A DNA stretch of 49,975 nucleotides, from the NCBI GenBank assembly GCA_945897655.1, contig CAMDHB010000001.1, positions 1 to 49,975 of the forward strand, in the 5' to 3' direction. Position numbers and translations under genes: made by a program. Source of the stretch: Pseudorhodobacter antarcticus (GTDB lineage: Bacteria; Pseudomonadota; Alphaproteobacteria; Rhodobacterales; Rhodobacteraceae). The notes beneath the pieces are model-generated. The model had not been told where the DNA came from, made no database searches, and saw only the letters and a list, made by a program, of their open reading frames with translations. Shown here piece after piece: positions 16,463 to 25,514 of this stretch (positions within the stretch are counted from its first letter, which is position 1; each line of letters starts with the position of its first letter).

Positions 16463-17806
16463 ATGACCCAAGACCTGCTGAACCATACCCGCATCCACTC
16501 CCGCCCGTCCGACCTGCGGATCACCGATATCCGCGTGGCCGAGATTGTGGGCGCGCCATTTACGTCCGCCCTGCTGAAGATCTATACCAATCAGGGGATT
16601 GTCGGCTTTGGCGAGGTGCGGGATGGCGCATCGGCCACCTTTGCGTTGATGCTGAAAAGCCGCCTTCTGGGGGAAAACCCCTGTGACATCGACCGTTTGT
16701 TCCGCCGGATCAAGCAGTTTGGCGGGCATGGGCGGCAGGGTGGCGGGGTGTCGGGGATCGAACTGGCGCTGTGGGATCTGGCGGGCAAGGCGTATGGCGT
16801 TCCTGTCTATCAGATGCTGGGCGGCAAGTTCCGTGACAAGGTGCGCATCTATTGCGACACCGATGCCGACCGGCCGAGCGGCACCGAAATGGGCAAGCGT
16901 TTGAAGGCGCGGATGGATATGGGGTTCACCTTCCTGAAGATGGACCTGGGGTTGATGCAGATCGCCCATATCCCCGGCACCGTGGTCGGCCCTGCTGGCG
17001 CGTTGGAGCCGTTTTACCATCACGCGGGCGGCATGCGCCCCAAGACACTGGACGAACGCCGCCACCGCAACGCGATTTATGACGCGCAAAACGTCATGCA
17101 TCCCTTCACCGGCCTGCATTTCAGCGAAAAGGGCCTGGACCTGATGGAGCAGTACATCGCGGAAGTCCGCGCCGAGATTGGCCCGGAAATCCCCTTGGCG
17201 TTGGACCACCTTGGCCATATCTCGCTGCAAGACGGCATACGGCTGGCGCGGCGGATCGAGAAATACACCCCGGCGTGGTTGGAAGATGTCGTGCCGTGGC
17301 AACACACCGACGCGTATCGCCAGTTGCAGCAGGCGACGACGGTGCCGATTTGTACGGGCGAAGATATCTATCTGAAAGAGGGGTTCGAGCCGCTGTTGAA
17401 GGCCGGAATCTCGGTCATCCACCCCGATTTGCTGACCACGGGCGGCATATATGAGACCAAGAAGATCGGCGACATGGCGCAGGATCATGGGGTTGCAATG
17501 GCGATCCACATGGCCGAAAGCCCGATTGCCGCGATGGCCTGCGCCCATGTTGCCGTGGCGACCGAGAATTTCTTGGCGCTGGAATACCACTCGGTCGACG
17601 TGCCGTGGTGGGATGACATTCAGATCGGCCTGCCCAAACCCATCGTCAAGGACGGCTTCATCACTGTCACCGACAAGCCGGGTCTGGGGATTGATGATCT
17701 GAACGACGAATTGCTGATGCAGCATCTGCAACCGGGTGTCACCGGCATTTGGCAGCCGACCGACCGTTGGGACGACGAACATTCCTGGGACCGGACGTGG
17801 AGCTGA
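16463..17806 (+). CDS. Enolase-superfamily (mandelate racemase-like) sugar-acid enzyme, long form
   Basis: This is a second enolase-superfamily enzyme, probably a sugar-acid dehydratase or cycloisomerase. The 447-residue product has the capping domain motif GVSGIELALWDLAGKAYG and a barrel with likely metal ligands: the Asp of LALDHLG, the Glu of WLEDVVPW and the Glu of CTGEDIY. A His in MAIHMAES is a catalytic base candidate, and FLKMDLG provides a barrel lysine. It is about 50 residues longer than the usual 400. The extra length lies between FLKMDLG and LDLMEQY, with a His-rich FYHHAGGMRP segment. It follows importer 1 after the inverted-repeat gap and converges on a LacI gene. The ribosome binding site is weak. 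Substrate unknown. Confidence 0.85.
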   Translation: MTQDLLNHTRIHSRPSDLRITDIRVAEIVGAPFTSALLKIYTNQGIVGFGEVRDGASATFALMLKSRLLGENPCDIDRLFRRIKQFGGHGRQGGGVSGIELALWDLAGKAYGVPVYQMLGGKFRDKVRIYCDTDADRPSGTEMGKRLKARMDMGFTFLKMDLGLMQIAHIPGTVVGPAGALEPFYHHAGGMRPKTLDERRHRNAIYDAQNVMHPFTGLHFSEKGLDLMEQYIAEVRAEIGPEIPLALDHLGHISLQDGIRLARRIEKYTPAWLEDVVPWQHTDAYRQLQQATTVPICTGEDIYLKEGFEPLLKAGISVIHPDLLTTGGIYETKKIGDMAQDHGVAMAIHMAESPIAAMACAHVAVATENFLALEYHSVDVPWWDDIQIGLPKPIVKDGFITVTDKPGLGIDDLNDELLMQHLQPGVTGIWQPTDRWDDEHSWDRTWS

Positions 17807-17811
17807 CCCGC

Positions 17812-18837
17812 CTATAGGCTGCCGCGCTTGATCAGCCGGGGTTCGATCTGGATATGTTCGGCCACCTTGCGGCCGTTCATCCGGCTGAACAGTGCCTCGG
17901 CTGACAGGCGGCCCAAGTGCGGGCCGTCCTGATCGACCGAAGATAGGGCGACCATCGGCAATGCGGCGACGGGTGAGTTGTCATAGCCCACGATGGCCAA
18001 ATCCTGCGGTACGCGAATCCCTAAACGAAACGCCGCGCCCAGCAGGGGGATGGCGTCCAGATCGGACCAGCAGAACACGGCGCGGGGGCGGTCGGGGGAC
18101 GTCAGCAGTTGGTGAAAGTCCTGCTCTCGCGGGGCGTTGGATTGCGGCAGGCGCAAGATGCGGATGTGGTCGGCAAGGCCTGCCGCCCTCATCGCGTCAA
18201 GATATCCCAACTCGCGCTGCGGCGAGACGTCGGCAGGGTGGTCGTCCGGTTCGAACTGGGTCAGAAAGGCGATGTCGCGGTAGCCCTGATCGACAAAGGC
18301 CTGCACGACCCTGGCGGCACCGCGCTGATCATCGTTGTTGATCGTGTCATAGCCCACAGCGCTGGTTTCATGGTGGCCGACCACGACGATGGGAATTTGC
18401 CGGGCGTAATGTTCCAGCGTGTCACCGGCAATCTGGCTGGCGACAAGGATCAGGCCATCCATCCGGTTGTCGATCATCTGTTCGATCAGTTGCGCCTCGG
18501 TCTGGGCGCGGGCGGCGCCGACGCAAACCATGATCTTGTAACCGGCGGCTTCGGTCACGCTTTCGATGCCCTGATAGATGCCGGGCAGGAACGGGTTGTC
18601 GATGCCAACCAGCAAAACCCCCAAGGTAAAGGTCCGCCCCCGCATGCCCCGCGCCGCGACCGAGGGGCGGTAACCCAGCTTTTCGATGCTGGCTTCAACT
18701 TTTTGCCGCAGGGCATCGGACACACCATAGGCGTTGCGCATGACCTTGGACACGGCGGCCACGGATACCCCGGCATCGGTGGCCACGGTGCGGATCGTCA
18801 CCCGGCTTTGGGTATGGTCGGATGCGCCGTCGGCCAT
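17812..18837 (-). CDS. LacI family transcriptional regulator (adjacent to rhamnosidase)
   Basis: This is a sugar-responsive DNA-binding regulator. The 341-residue product begins with the LacI helix-turn-helix (VTIRTVATDAGVSVAAVSKVMRN, about residues 13-35) and the hinge helix region GYRPSVAARGMRG. The periplasmic-binding-protein-like effector domain follows (LGVLLVGIDNPFLPG through VGYDNSPVAALPM). I chose the ATG at 18837 with AGGGGGA upstream; the open frame extends to 18885. It is divergent from the alpha-L-rhamnosidase gene, with a symmetric site between them, so local control of the rhamnosidase and importer 2 operon is likely. Confidence 0.9.
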   Translation of the reverse strand: MADGASDHTQSRVTIRTVATDAGVSVAAVSKVMRNAYGVSDALRQKVEASIEKLGYRPSVAARGMRGRTFTLGVLLVGIDNPFLPGIYQGIESVTEAAGYKIMVCVGAARAQTEAQLIEQMIDNRMDGLILVASQIAGDTLEHYARQIPIVVVGHHETSAVGYDTINNDDQRGAARVVQAFVDQGYRDIAFLTQFEPDDHPADVSPQRELGYLDAMRAAGLADHIRILRLPQSNAPREQDFHQLLTSPDRPRAVFCWSDLDAIPLLGAAFRLGIRVPQDLAIVGYDNSPVAALPMVALSSVDQDGPHLGRLSAEALFSRMNGRKVAEHIQIEPRLIKRGSL

Positions 18838-18857
18838 GTGTCCCCCTGTGTCAAAGC

Positions 18858-18900
18858 ACCATAGCAAAAAACTGTTGCAATGCAAACGGGCTTGTAGAAT
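18858..18900. promoter_or_regulatory. Divergent promoters with a LacI-type operator
   Basis: The perfect palindrome TTGCA-A-TGCAA (18875-18885) sits between the LacI gene and the rhamnosidase gene. On the minus strand TTGCAT (18880-18885), 16-bp spacer and TATGGT (18858-18863) form the LacI promoter. On the plus strand TAGAAT (18895-18900) is a -10 candidate for the rhamnosidase gene. The palindrome covers both -35 regions. Confidence 0.45.
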
Positions 18901-18965
18901 GATTTACGTAGAACGGTGCACGAAACGGGGAGGACCTGATTCGGCACCAAGGGGAGGACGTCGGA

Positions 18966-21299
18966 ATGGGCCTTTTGGGGCAAGTGCAGACAGGGTCTGC
19001 AATCGGTAAAGTATTGCCGAAGATAGACTTTTCGGCGGACATGATTGCCCCCGGCTGTGATGCGGGCACGGGTGGGCCGGGCAGTTTTGTGGCACGTGAG
19101 TTTGACCTTTCGGCTGTTACGGCAGGCAGCCTGCTGCACCTGTCGGCGCAGGGGTTGTACCGGGCCTTTCTGAACGGGCACCGGGTGGGCAGCGACCTGC
19201 TGACGCCGGGCTGGACCTGCTATGACGACCGAATCGCCTTTCAGACCTATGACGTCACGGCGCTGTTGCAGCCGGGAAAAAACCGGCTGGAAATCTGGTT
19301 GGGCGATGGGTGGTACCGGTCGCGGCTGATGTGGGCGCTGAACCCCATTCCAAATACGTGGGGCGACCGGATCGGGGCCTTTGCCGAACTGGTTGCGGGC
19401 GGTCAGACGATCTTGCGGACCGATGGCACCTGGACATCGGGGCTGACGCCGGTGACGGGCAACGGCATCTATCATGGCGAAGACTATGACGCTCGGATTG
19501 CCGTGCAAGATACGGCAGGTGTCGAGGTTCTGGCGTTTGACCGCGGGTTGCTGGTGCCGCAGGAAACCGACCCTGTGGCCGAGATAGCGCCGGTTGCGGC
19601 GGTGGAACAGTGGGCCGATGGGGATGCCACGGTCTATGACTTTGCCCAGAACTGCGGCGCCTATGCCCGCATCACGGTAAAAGGCCCCGCTGGTGCCCAT
19701 GTTGCCATCACGTTTTCCGAGGTGCTGGGCCCGAACCGCGAGTTTGACAACCGGAACTATCGTTCGGCACGGGCCGAGCAGCATTATACGCTGTCAGGCA
19801 CGGGCAATGAAACCTATGCGCCGCTGTTCACCTTTTTCGGCTATCGCTATGCAAAGGTCACGCTGACCGGGGGTACCGAGCTTCTGGACATCGTGCAGGT
19901 TCCGGTGACATCCGTGCCGGTGCAGGCGGGTGGGTTCACCTGTGGCGTGCCTGCGGTGAACCGGTTGGTGCTGAACACGATCTGGTCGCAGCGGTCGAAC
20001 TTCATCGAAGTGCCGACCGATTGCCCGCAGCGTGATGAGCGGTTGGGCTGGACCGGCGATGCGCAGGTTTTTGCGGGCACGGCCTGCTGGCTGGCGGATA
20101 GTGAGCGGTTCCTGGCGAAATATCTGCGCGACGTGCGGCATGATCAGCGTCCGAATGGGGCGGTGTCCCATTTCTCGCCCGACCCGACACGGCTGCACCC
20201 CATCCCGGAGCGGGGTGATTGGGCGGGGTCGACGGGCTGGGGCGACGCGATCGTGATCATCCCTTGGCAGTTGTATCTGCACTATGGCGAAAAGGCCGTG
20301 CTGGCCGAAAACTTCCCTGCCATGCTGAAATGGCTGGATTATCTGTGGGATATCTCGGGCGGTCCGGTGATCCGGCCGTCGGCTGAATGGGGTGGACGTG
20401 GGTTCACCTTTGGCGACTGGATCCAGCCGATCGGTGATAACCGCAAGCCCCGGCCCACCATTGCCGATGACTGCGCGGCGACGCTGTACCACTTCATCTC
20501 GACCGATCTGGCCGCGCGGATTGCCGGGCTGATTGGGGAGGACACACAGGCCGCGGCGCTGCGCGAGCGGGCGGAAGTGATCCGCGCCGCGTTCAAGAAC
20601 GAGTTCTTTTCGCCCTCGGGGCGCATCGCGCACAATGACCAGACGTCATGGTCGCTGGCGTTCCTGTATGGATTGGTGCCGCCCGAAACTTATGAGGCCA
20701 GCAAAGCCTATTTCCGCCGTGTGGTGGAGGAGGCGGACGGCCTGATTGGCACGGGGTTCATCGGGACCCCCGCCATTCTGCCCGCGCTGACCATGCATGG
20801 CATGGCCGATCTGGCCGAAAAGCTGCTGTTGAACCGCAAGGTGCCGGGGTGGCTGTATCAGGTGGACCGCGGTGCGACCACGATCTGGGAGCGTTGGGAC
20901 GCGCTGGGCGAAGATGGCACGATCTATGACCCGGATATGAACAGCTATAACCACTATGCTTACGGCGCGGTGTGTCAGTGGCTGTTCGAAGGGGTAGCTG
21001 GTGTCGCCCCGGTGGCCGAAGTGCCGGGGTTTGACGAGGTGACGCTGGACCCGCTGATCCTGCCCGCGCTGTCGCCTGTGGCTGCCTGGCACGACTGCCG
21101 CCATGGCCGCATTGATGCGGCTTGGGTGTTGGCGGGTGATACGGTCACCTACCGCGTGACCCTGCCACCGGGCTGCACCGGGCGGCTGACGGCAAATGCG
21201 GCGCGGCGGGCTGTCACCTTGGGCGGCAAAGCCGTCGAGGTGCCCGGCGCGGGCCTGATCCTGCCCGAGGGTTCCCACGAGATTACCTTCCGCGTCTGA
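18966..21299 (+). CDS. Alpha-L-rhamnosidase (GH78)
   Basis: This enzyme hydrolyses terminal alpha-L-rhamnose from oligosaccharides or glycosides by inversion. The 777-residue product has N-terminal beta-sandwich domains (AQGLYRAFLNGHRVGSDLL near residue 60; LTPGWTCYDDR). The (alpha/alpha)6 catalytic barrel contains the family block DCPQRDERLGWTGDAQ starting at residue 352, where acidic residues bind rhamnose. The barrel continues with DWAGSTGWGDA and GATTIWERWDALGEDG, and ends in a C-terminal beta domain. There is no signal peptide, so the enzyme acts in the cytoplasm on imported substrate. GGGGAGGAC precedes the ATG. The ABC importer 2 genes follow after a 73-bp gap in the same direction. 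Confidence 0.93.
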   Translation: MGLLGQVQTGSAIGKVLPKIDFSADMIAPGCDAGTGGPGSFVAREFDLSAVTAGSLLHLSAQGLYRAFLNGHRVGSDLLTPGWTCYDDRIAFQTYDVTALLQPGKNRLEIWLGDGWYRSRLMWALNPIPNTWGDRIGAFAELVAGGQTILRTDGTWTSGLTPVTGNGIYHGEDYDARIAVQDTAGVEVLAFDRGLLVPQETDPVAEIAPVAAVEQWADGDATVYDFAQNCGAYARITVKGPAGAHVAITFSEVLGPNREFDNRNYRSARAEQHYTLSGTGNETYAPLFTFFGYRYAKVTLTGGTELLDIVQVPVTSVPVQAGGFTCGVPAVNRLVLNTIWSQRSNFIEVPTDCPQRDERLGWTGDAQVFAGTACWLADSERFLAKYLRDVRHDQRPNGAVSHFSPDPTRLHPIPERGDWAGSTGWGDAIVIIPWQLYLHYGEKAVLAENFPAMLKWLDYLWDISGGPVIRPSAEWGGRGFTFGDWIQPIGDNRKPRPTIADDCAATLYHFISTDLAARIAGLIGEDTQAAALRERAEVIRAAFKNEFFSPSGRIAHNDQTSWSLAFLYGLVPPETYEASKAYFRRVVEEADGLIGTGFIGTPAILPALTMHGMADLAEKLLLNRKVPGWLYQVDRGATTIWERWDALGEDGTIYDPDMNSYNHYAYGAVCQWLFEGVAGVAPVAEVPGFDEVTLDPLILPALSPVAAWHDCRHGRIDAAWVLAGDTVTYRVTLPPGCTGRLTANAARRAVTLGGKAVEVPGAGLILPEGSHEITFRV

Positions 21300-21372
21300 C
21301 GCGGCAGCAATGCCCGGGTGGCCCATCCGCCCGGTTTCAAAACGTCACTGGTCCACTGGAGGAGTAAAGACC

Positions 21373-22647
21373 ATGAGACTGATCCCGAGCGCGGCCCTTC
21401 TTGCCGCATTTTCCCTGGTCGCGGGCCTGGCCCAGGCCCAGACCGTGCTTTCCGTCACCACCGACGGCAATGCCGAAACCGTGGCAGCCATGGAGGCGCT
21501 GACCGCCGCCTATACCGCCGCGCACCCCGATGTGACCTTTGAGATCGAGAACCGTCCCGGCGGCGCTGATGGTGACAACCTGGTCAAGACCCGTCTTGCG
21601 ACGGGCGAGGCTGGCGACATCCTGCAATACAACTCGGGTTCGCTTTTCCAGGCGCTGAAGCCGGTCGAGAACCTTGCGGACCTGTCGGATATCGCAGGTC
21701 AGGCCAATGTCATCGACAGCTTCAAGTCGGTTGTCACCGCATCCGATGGCACAGTGCGCGGCGTGCCCTTTGGCCCGGCGATGGGTGGCGGCATCTATTA
21801 CAACAAGAAGATCGATGCCGAGCTTGGCCTGTCCGTGCCCAAGACCTGGGCCGAGTTCATGGCCAACAACGAAAAGATCAAGGCCGCCGGCAAGGTTGCC
21901 GTGGCGCAGACCTATGGTGACACCTGGTCCAGCCAGTTGTTCGTGCTGGCCGACTATTACAACGTTCAGGCCCAGGTGCCGAACTTTGCTGCCGACTACG
22001 CGGCCAACAAGGCCAAGTATGCCAACACCCCCGCCGCCATGGCCGGCTTCCAGCATCTGGAGGATGTCTTCAAGGCGGGCTATCTGAACGAGGATTTCGG
22101 CGTCGCCAAGTTTGACGACGGCGTGCGGATGGTGGCGACCGGTGAGGCTGCACACTACCCGATGCTGACCTTTGCCTTGGGCAACATCAAGCAGAACTTC
22201 CCCGAGAATCTGGAAGATGTGGGCTTCATGGCCCAGCCGGGCGACGATGCCGCCAAGAACGGCCTGACCGTCTGGATGCCAGCTGCGCTGTACATCCCGG
22301 CAGCATCCGAAAATCAGGAAGCGGCCAAGGATTTCCTGTCCTTCGTCGCCTCGGTCGAGGGGTGCAACCTGATGATCGGTGCGAACGGCGCAACCGGGCC
22401 TTACTTGATCAAGGACTGCGCGCTGCCCGCCGATGTGCCCGGCGCTGTGGCCGACATGCTGCCCTACTTCCAGACGGAAGGCTTGACCGCGCCCGCACTG
22501 GAATTCCTGTCGCCGATCAAGGGCCCGGCGCTGGAGCAGTTCACGGTTGAGGTCGGTTCGGGCATTCGCCCCGCCGCCGAGGCTGCTGGCCTGTATGACC
22601 AAGACGTCGAAAAGCAGGCCAAGCAGTTGGGTCTGCCCAACTGGTGA
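21373..22647 (+). CDS. ABC sugar transporter, periplasmic binding protein (importer 2)
   Basis: This is a CUT1-class solute-binding protein. The 424-residue product starts with a clear signal peptide (MRLIPSAALLAAFSLVAG, probable cleavage after AQA). The mature part follows with VLSVTTDGNAETVAAMEALTAAY and the family motif GDILQYNSGSLFQAL. The start at 21373 is preceded by GGAGGAGTAAAG; the longer frame from 21310 lacks this. Placed after the rhamnosidase gene, it probably captures rhamnose-containing oligosaccharides, which is inferred from context only. A strong hairpin separates it from the first permease. Confidence 0.93.
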   Translation: MRLIPSAALLAAFSLVAGLAQAQTVLSVTTDGNAETVAAMEALTAAYTAAHPDVTFEIENRPGGADGDNLVKTRLATGEAGDILQYNSGSLFQALKPVENLADLSDIAGQANVIDSFKSVVTASDGTVRGVPFGPAMGGGIYYNKKIDAELGLSVPKTWAEFMANNEKIKAAGKVAVAQTYGDTWSSQLFVLADYYNVQAQVPNFAADYAANKAKYANTPAAMAGFQHLEDVFKAGYLNEDFGVAKFDDGVRMVATGEAAHYPMLTFALGNIKQNFPENLEDVGFMAQPGDDAAKNGLTVWMPAALYIPAASENQEAAKDFLSFVASVEGCNLMIGANGATGPYLIKDCALPADVPGAVADMLPYFQTEGLTAPALEFLSPIKGPALEQFTVEVGSGIRPAAEAAGLYDQDVEKQAKQLGLPNW

Positions 22648-22666
22648 TCTGCTGATCTGACCGGCT

Positions 22667-22691
22667 CCACCGCCCCGCTCCCGGGCGGTGG
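22667..22691 (+). terminator. Strong intra-operon hairpin after binding protein 2
   Basis: CCACCGCCC (22667-22675) and GGGCGGTGG (22683-22691) form a 9-bp stem with a 7-nt loop, 20 bp after the binding-protein stop and 23 bp before the permease start. It matches the position of the hairpins in importers 1 and 3. Confidence 0.65.
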
Positions 22692-22714
22692 GGCTGTATC
22701 CTTTGAGAGGTCCC

Positions 22715-23581
22715 ATGGCCAGCCGTCAAAAATCCCCCTACCCCTATTGGTTCGTGTTGCCGGCGGCGGTGGTCTTTGTGACGCTGTTTCTGGTGCCGAC
22801 CTTCGCCAGCTTCTGGTTTTCGATGACGCGCTGGGATCTGTTCGAGGCGCATTTCATCGGCTGGGACAATTACCATCAGTTCTTCAAGGAACCGTTTCTG
22901 GTGCAGGGCTTGGTCAATACCCTGATCTATGCCGTGCTGACATCGGCCTCCAAATCGGTGCTGGGGTTGTTGCTGGCCGTGCTGTTGACCAGCGGCATCC
23001 TGTGGCAGGGGTTTTTGCGGTCGGTCGTGTTCTTTCCGGTGCTGGTGTCGACCATCGGCATCGGCATCACCTTTCAGGCGCTGATGCATCCGACCAAGGG
23101 GGTGATCAACATCGCCCTGGCCTATGTGGGCATTGACGGGCCATCGTGGCTGTCTGACCCGGGGCTTGCCCTTTATTCGGTTGCCTTCATCGACCTTTGG
23201 AAGGGCGTTGGCCTTGCCACCCTGATCTATATCGCGGGCCTTGCAGCCATTGCGCCTGACTATTACGAGGCGGCCCGGATCGACGGCGCAACCCGGGTCC
23301 AGCAGTTCTGGCGTGTGACGGTGCCGCTGGTGCGGCCTGCCACGGTGACCGTGATCACCCTGTCGCTGATCGGGGGCCTGCGGTCGTTTGACATCATCTG
23401 GGCCACCACACGCGGCGGGCCTGGCTTTTCGTCAGACGTCTTGGCTTCGGTGATCTACAAGCAATATCAGGCCGGGTTTTACGGCCTTGCCACGGCGGGC
23501 AACGTGATCCTGTTTATGCTGATTGCCATCATCATCCTGCCGCTGACCTGGTGGTTCAACCGTCGTGAGGTGGATCTGTGA
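22715..23581 (+). CDS. ABC sugar transporter permease, MalF-like (importer 2)
   Basis: This is a membrane subunit of importer 2. 288 residues, with the first membrane segment WFVLPAAVVFVTLFLVPTF, six segments overall, and the EAA loop YYEAARIDGATRVQQFWRVTVPLV. I chose the ATG at 22715 with GAGAGG upstream; 22688 is an in-frame alternative lying in the hairpin. It overlaps the next gene by 4 bp. Confidence 0.93.
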   Translation: MASRQKSPYPYWFVLPAAVVFVTLFLVPTFASFWFSMTRWDLFEAHFIGWDNYHQFFKEPFLVQGLVNTLIYAVLTSASKSVLGLLLAVLLTSGILWQGFLRSVVFFPVLVSTIGIGITFQALMHPTKGVINIALAYVGIDGPSWLSDPGLALYSVAFIDLWKGVGLATLIYIAGLAAIAPDYYEAARIDGATRVQQFWRVTVPLVRPATVTVITLSLIGGLRSFDIIWATTRGGPGFSSDVLASVIYKQYQAGFYGLATAGNVILFMLIAIIILPLTWWFNRREVDL

Positions 23582-24402
23582 CCCCCCGTCAACGCAACAC
23601 CGGGCTGATAGCCACCGCCGTCGCCACCGTGATCTTTATCACGCCGTTCCTGTACATCTTCTTCATGGCGATGAAGACCAAGAAAGAGGCGGCGCTGTTC
23701 CTGTTCAGCTGGCCCAGCGAATGGCATTTCTGGGCCAACCTGACCGAGGTCATCCAGGCCCGCAACTATATGCTGCTGCTGGCCTATTTCAATTCGACCG
23801 TCATCACGGTCGGGGCCGTGACCATGCTGATCATCTTTGGCGCGATGGTGGGTTATGTGCTGCAACGGCGGCAATCGGGCTGGAACCGGGTGATTTACGG
23901 GTTGGTTCTGGCCGGGTTGATCGTGCCGCCTGCGGTGGTGCCGACCATCTGGGTGCTGCAAGGGCTGGGCCTGTTCAAGACCATCCACGGCATGGTGCTG
24001 ATCCAGGTCGCTTACGGCCTTGCCTTCTCGGTGCTGCTGTACCGCAGCTTCATCGGCACGATCCCGCGCGATCTGGACGAGGCGGCACGGATTGACGGGG
24101 CCACGCCGTGGCAGATTTTCTTCCGCGTGATCCTGCCCCTGCTGAAACCCGTGACGGTGACGCTGATCGTGGTGCAGTCGATTGCGATCTTCAACGATTT
24201 CACCAACCCGCTGTACTATCTGCCGGGCAAGGACAATGTGACGGTGCAGTTGACACTGTTCAACTTTCAGACCCAGTTCCAATCGCAGTTCAACCTGTTG
24301 TTCATGAACATCCTGCTGGTCACGATCCCACCCTTGTTGGTCTTCATCTTCTTCAATCGCCAAATCGTGGCCGGCATGACAGCTGGCGGCGTGAAAGGGT
24401 AA
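23578..24402 (+). CDS. ABC sugar transporter permease, MalG-like (importer 2)
   Basis: This is the second membrane subunit of importer 2. 274 residues starting at a GTG that overlaps the previous stop (GTGA). Membrane segments include GLIATAVATVIFITPFLYIFFMA and the C-terminal NILLVTIPPLLVFIFF; the EAA loop is DLDEAARIDGATPWQIFFRVILPLL. It ends 3 bp before the ATPase gene. Confidence 0.93.
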   Translation: MTPRQRNTGLIATAVATVIFITPFLYIFFMAMKTKKEAALFLFSWPSEWHFWANLTEVIQARNYMLLLAYFNSTVITVGAVTMLIIFGAMVGYVLQRRQSGWNRVIYGLVLAGLIVPPAVVPTIWVLQGLGLFKTIHGMVLIQVAYGLAFSVLLYRSFIGTIPRDLDEAARIDGATPWQIFFRVILPLLKPVTVTLIVVQSIAIFNDFTNPLYYLPGKDNVTVQLTLFNFQTQFQSQFNLLFMNILLVTIPPLLVFIFFNRQIVAGMTAGGVKG

Positions 24403-24405
24403 ATT

Positions 24406-25395
24406 ATGGCTGTTTCAACCTCTTCCGTCGTCCTGAAATCGGTGCGCAAAAGCTTTGGCGCGGTGGATGTGATCAAGGGTGTCGATCTGACCGTGGCGCC
24501 GGGCGAGTTCTGCGTGTTTGTCGGGCCATCGGGTTGCGGCAAATCCACGCTGTTGCGGCTGATTTCCGGGCTGGAGGAGGCATCCTCGGGCGTGATCGAA
24601 ATTGGGGGCCGCGATGTGACCCATGCCGAACCGTCTGAACGTGGCATCGCGATGGTGTTCCAAAGCTATGCCCTGTATCCCCACCTGTCCGTGCGCGACA
24701 ACATCGGCTTTGGCCTGTCACTGGCCAAACTGCCCAAGGCAGAGATTGCAGCCAAGGTCGGTGCTGCGGCTGAGGCGTTGCAACTGACCCCCCTTCTGGA
24801 CCGCAAGCCCAAGGCCCTGTCAGGCGGCCAGCGGCAGCGCGTGGCAATTGGCCGGGCGATTGTGCGCGACCCCAAGGTGTTTCTGTTTGACGAGCCCTTG
24901 TCGAACCTGGATGCCGCCCTGCGTGCCCAGATGCGGATCGAACTGACCGACCTGCACCGCAAATTGGGGGCGACGATGATTTATGTGACGCATGATCAGG
25001 TCGAGGCGATGACGATGGCTGACAAGATCGTGGTTCTGAACGGCGGCCAGATTGAACAGGTTGGCAGCCCGATGGAGTTGTACAACGCGCCCGTGTCGCC
25101 CTTTGTGGCGGGGTTCATTGGCAGCCCGAAGATGAACCTGTATGACGGTGCCGCTGCCGGCATGACCTGTAAAACCTATGGCATCAGGCCTGAACATCTG
25201 CGCCTGACCAACGATAATGCGCGCTGGACCGGGACGGTGCGGCATGTGGAACGGTTGGGGGCAGATACGGTGATCTATCTGCAGGTGCCCGGCTTGGGGG
25301 ATATGGTGGTGCGGGCCGATGGCGATGCCAACCCGGCGATTGGCGCATATGTTGGGGTCAGCCCGCTGGTGGGCCGCGAATTCCACTACACCTAG
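24406..25395 (+). CDS. ABC sugar transporter ATPase, MalK/UgpC-like (importer 2)
   Basis: This is the ATPase of importer 2. 329 residues with Walker A GPSGCGKST, Q-loop MVFQSYALYPH, signature LSGGQRQR, Walker B VFLFDEPLSNLDAA and switch motif IYVTHDQVEA. The C-terminal regulatory domain is shorter than in the ATPases of importers 1 (362) and 3 (349) and ends GREFHYT. The stop codon lies exactly where IS21-relic sequence begins, so the last residues may have been altered by the insertion. The catalytic core is complete, and activity is expected. Confidence 0.93.
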   Translation: MAVSTSSVVLKSVRKSFGAVDVIKGVDLTVAPGEFCVFVGPSGCGKSTLLRLISGLEEASSGVIEIGGRDVTHAEPSERGIAMVFQSYALYPHLSVRDNIGFGLSLAKLPKAEIAAKVGAAAEALQLTPLLDRKPKALSGGQRQRVAIGRAIVRDPKVFLFDEPLSNLDAALRAQMRIELTDLHRKLGATMIYVTHDQVEAMTMADKIVVLNGGQIEQVGSPMELYNAPVSPFVAGFIGSPKMNLYDGAAAGMTCKTYGIRPEHLRLTNDNARWTGTVRHVERLGADTVIYLQVPGLGDMVVRADGDANPAIGAYVGVSPLVGREFHYT

Positions 25396-25514
25396 ACACG
25401 CGCGATCAGTGGGGTTGCAGCAGGCAGGTTCAGCTCCCGAGAGATCTTCTTCATCGACCAGCCTTCGACATGAAAGGCAAGCCGCACCTTCGAAATCGTG
25501 TCCACCCGCTTCAA
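25392..25514 (-). pseudogene. Truncated IS21-type transposase IstA (N-terminal remnant)
   Basis: On the minus strand a frame begins near a TTG (25514) or GTG (25505) behind GGAGGGGGA. It reads VDTISKVRLAFHVEGWSMKK-ISRELNLP, which resembles the N-terminal helix-turn-helix of IstA transposases. It diverges from the family after about 30 residues and stops at 25392. The rest of istA and all of istB are absent. Assignment rests on remembered family resemblance. Confidence 0.55.

Noticed and set aside
16232..17782. Minus-strand open frame of 516 codons
   Set aside because: Shadow of the plus-strand enolase-superfamily gene, which holds all metal-ligand motifs.
21337..22716. Minus-strand open frame of 459 codons
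   Set aside because: Shadow of binding protein 2, which has a signal peptide and family motifs on the plus strand.
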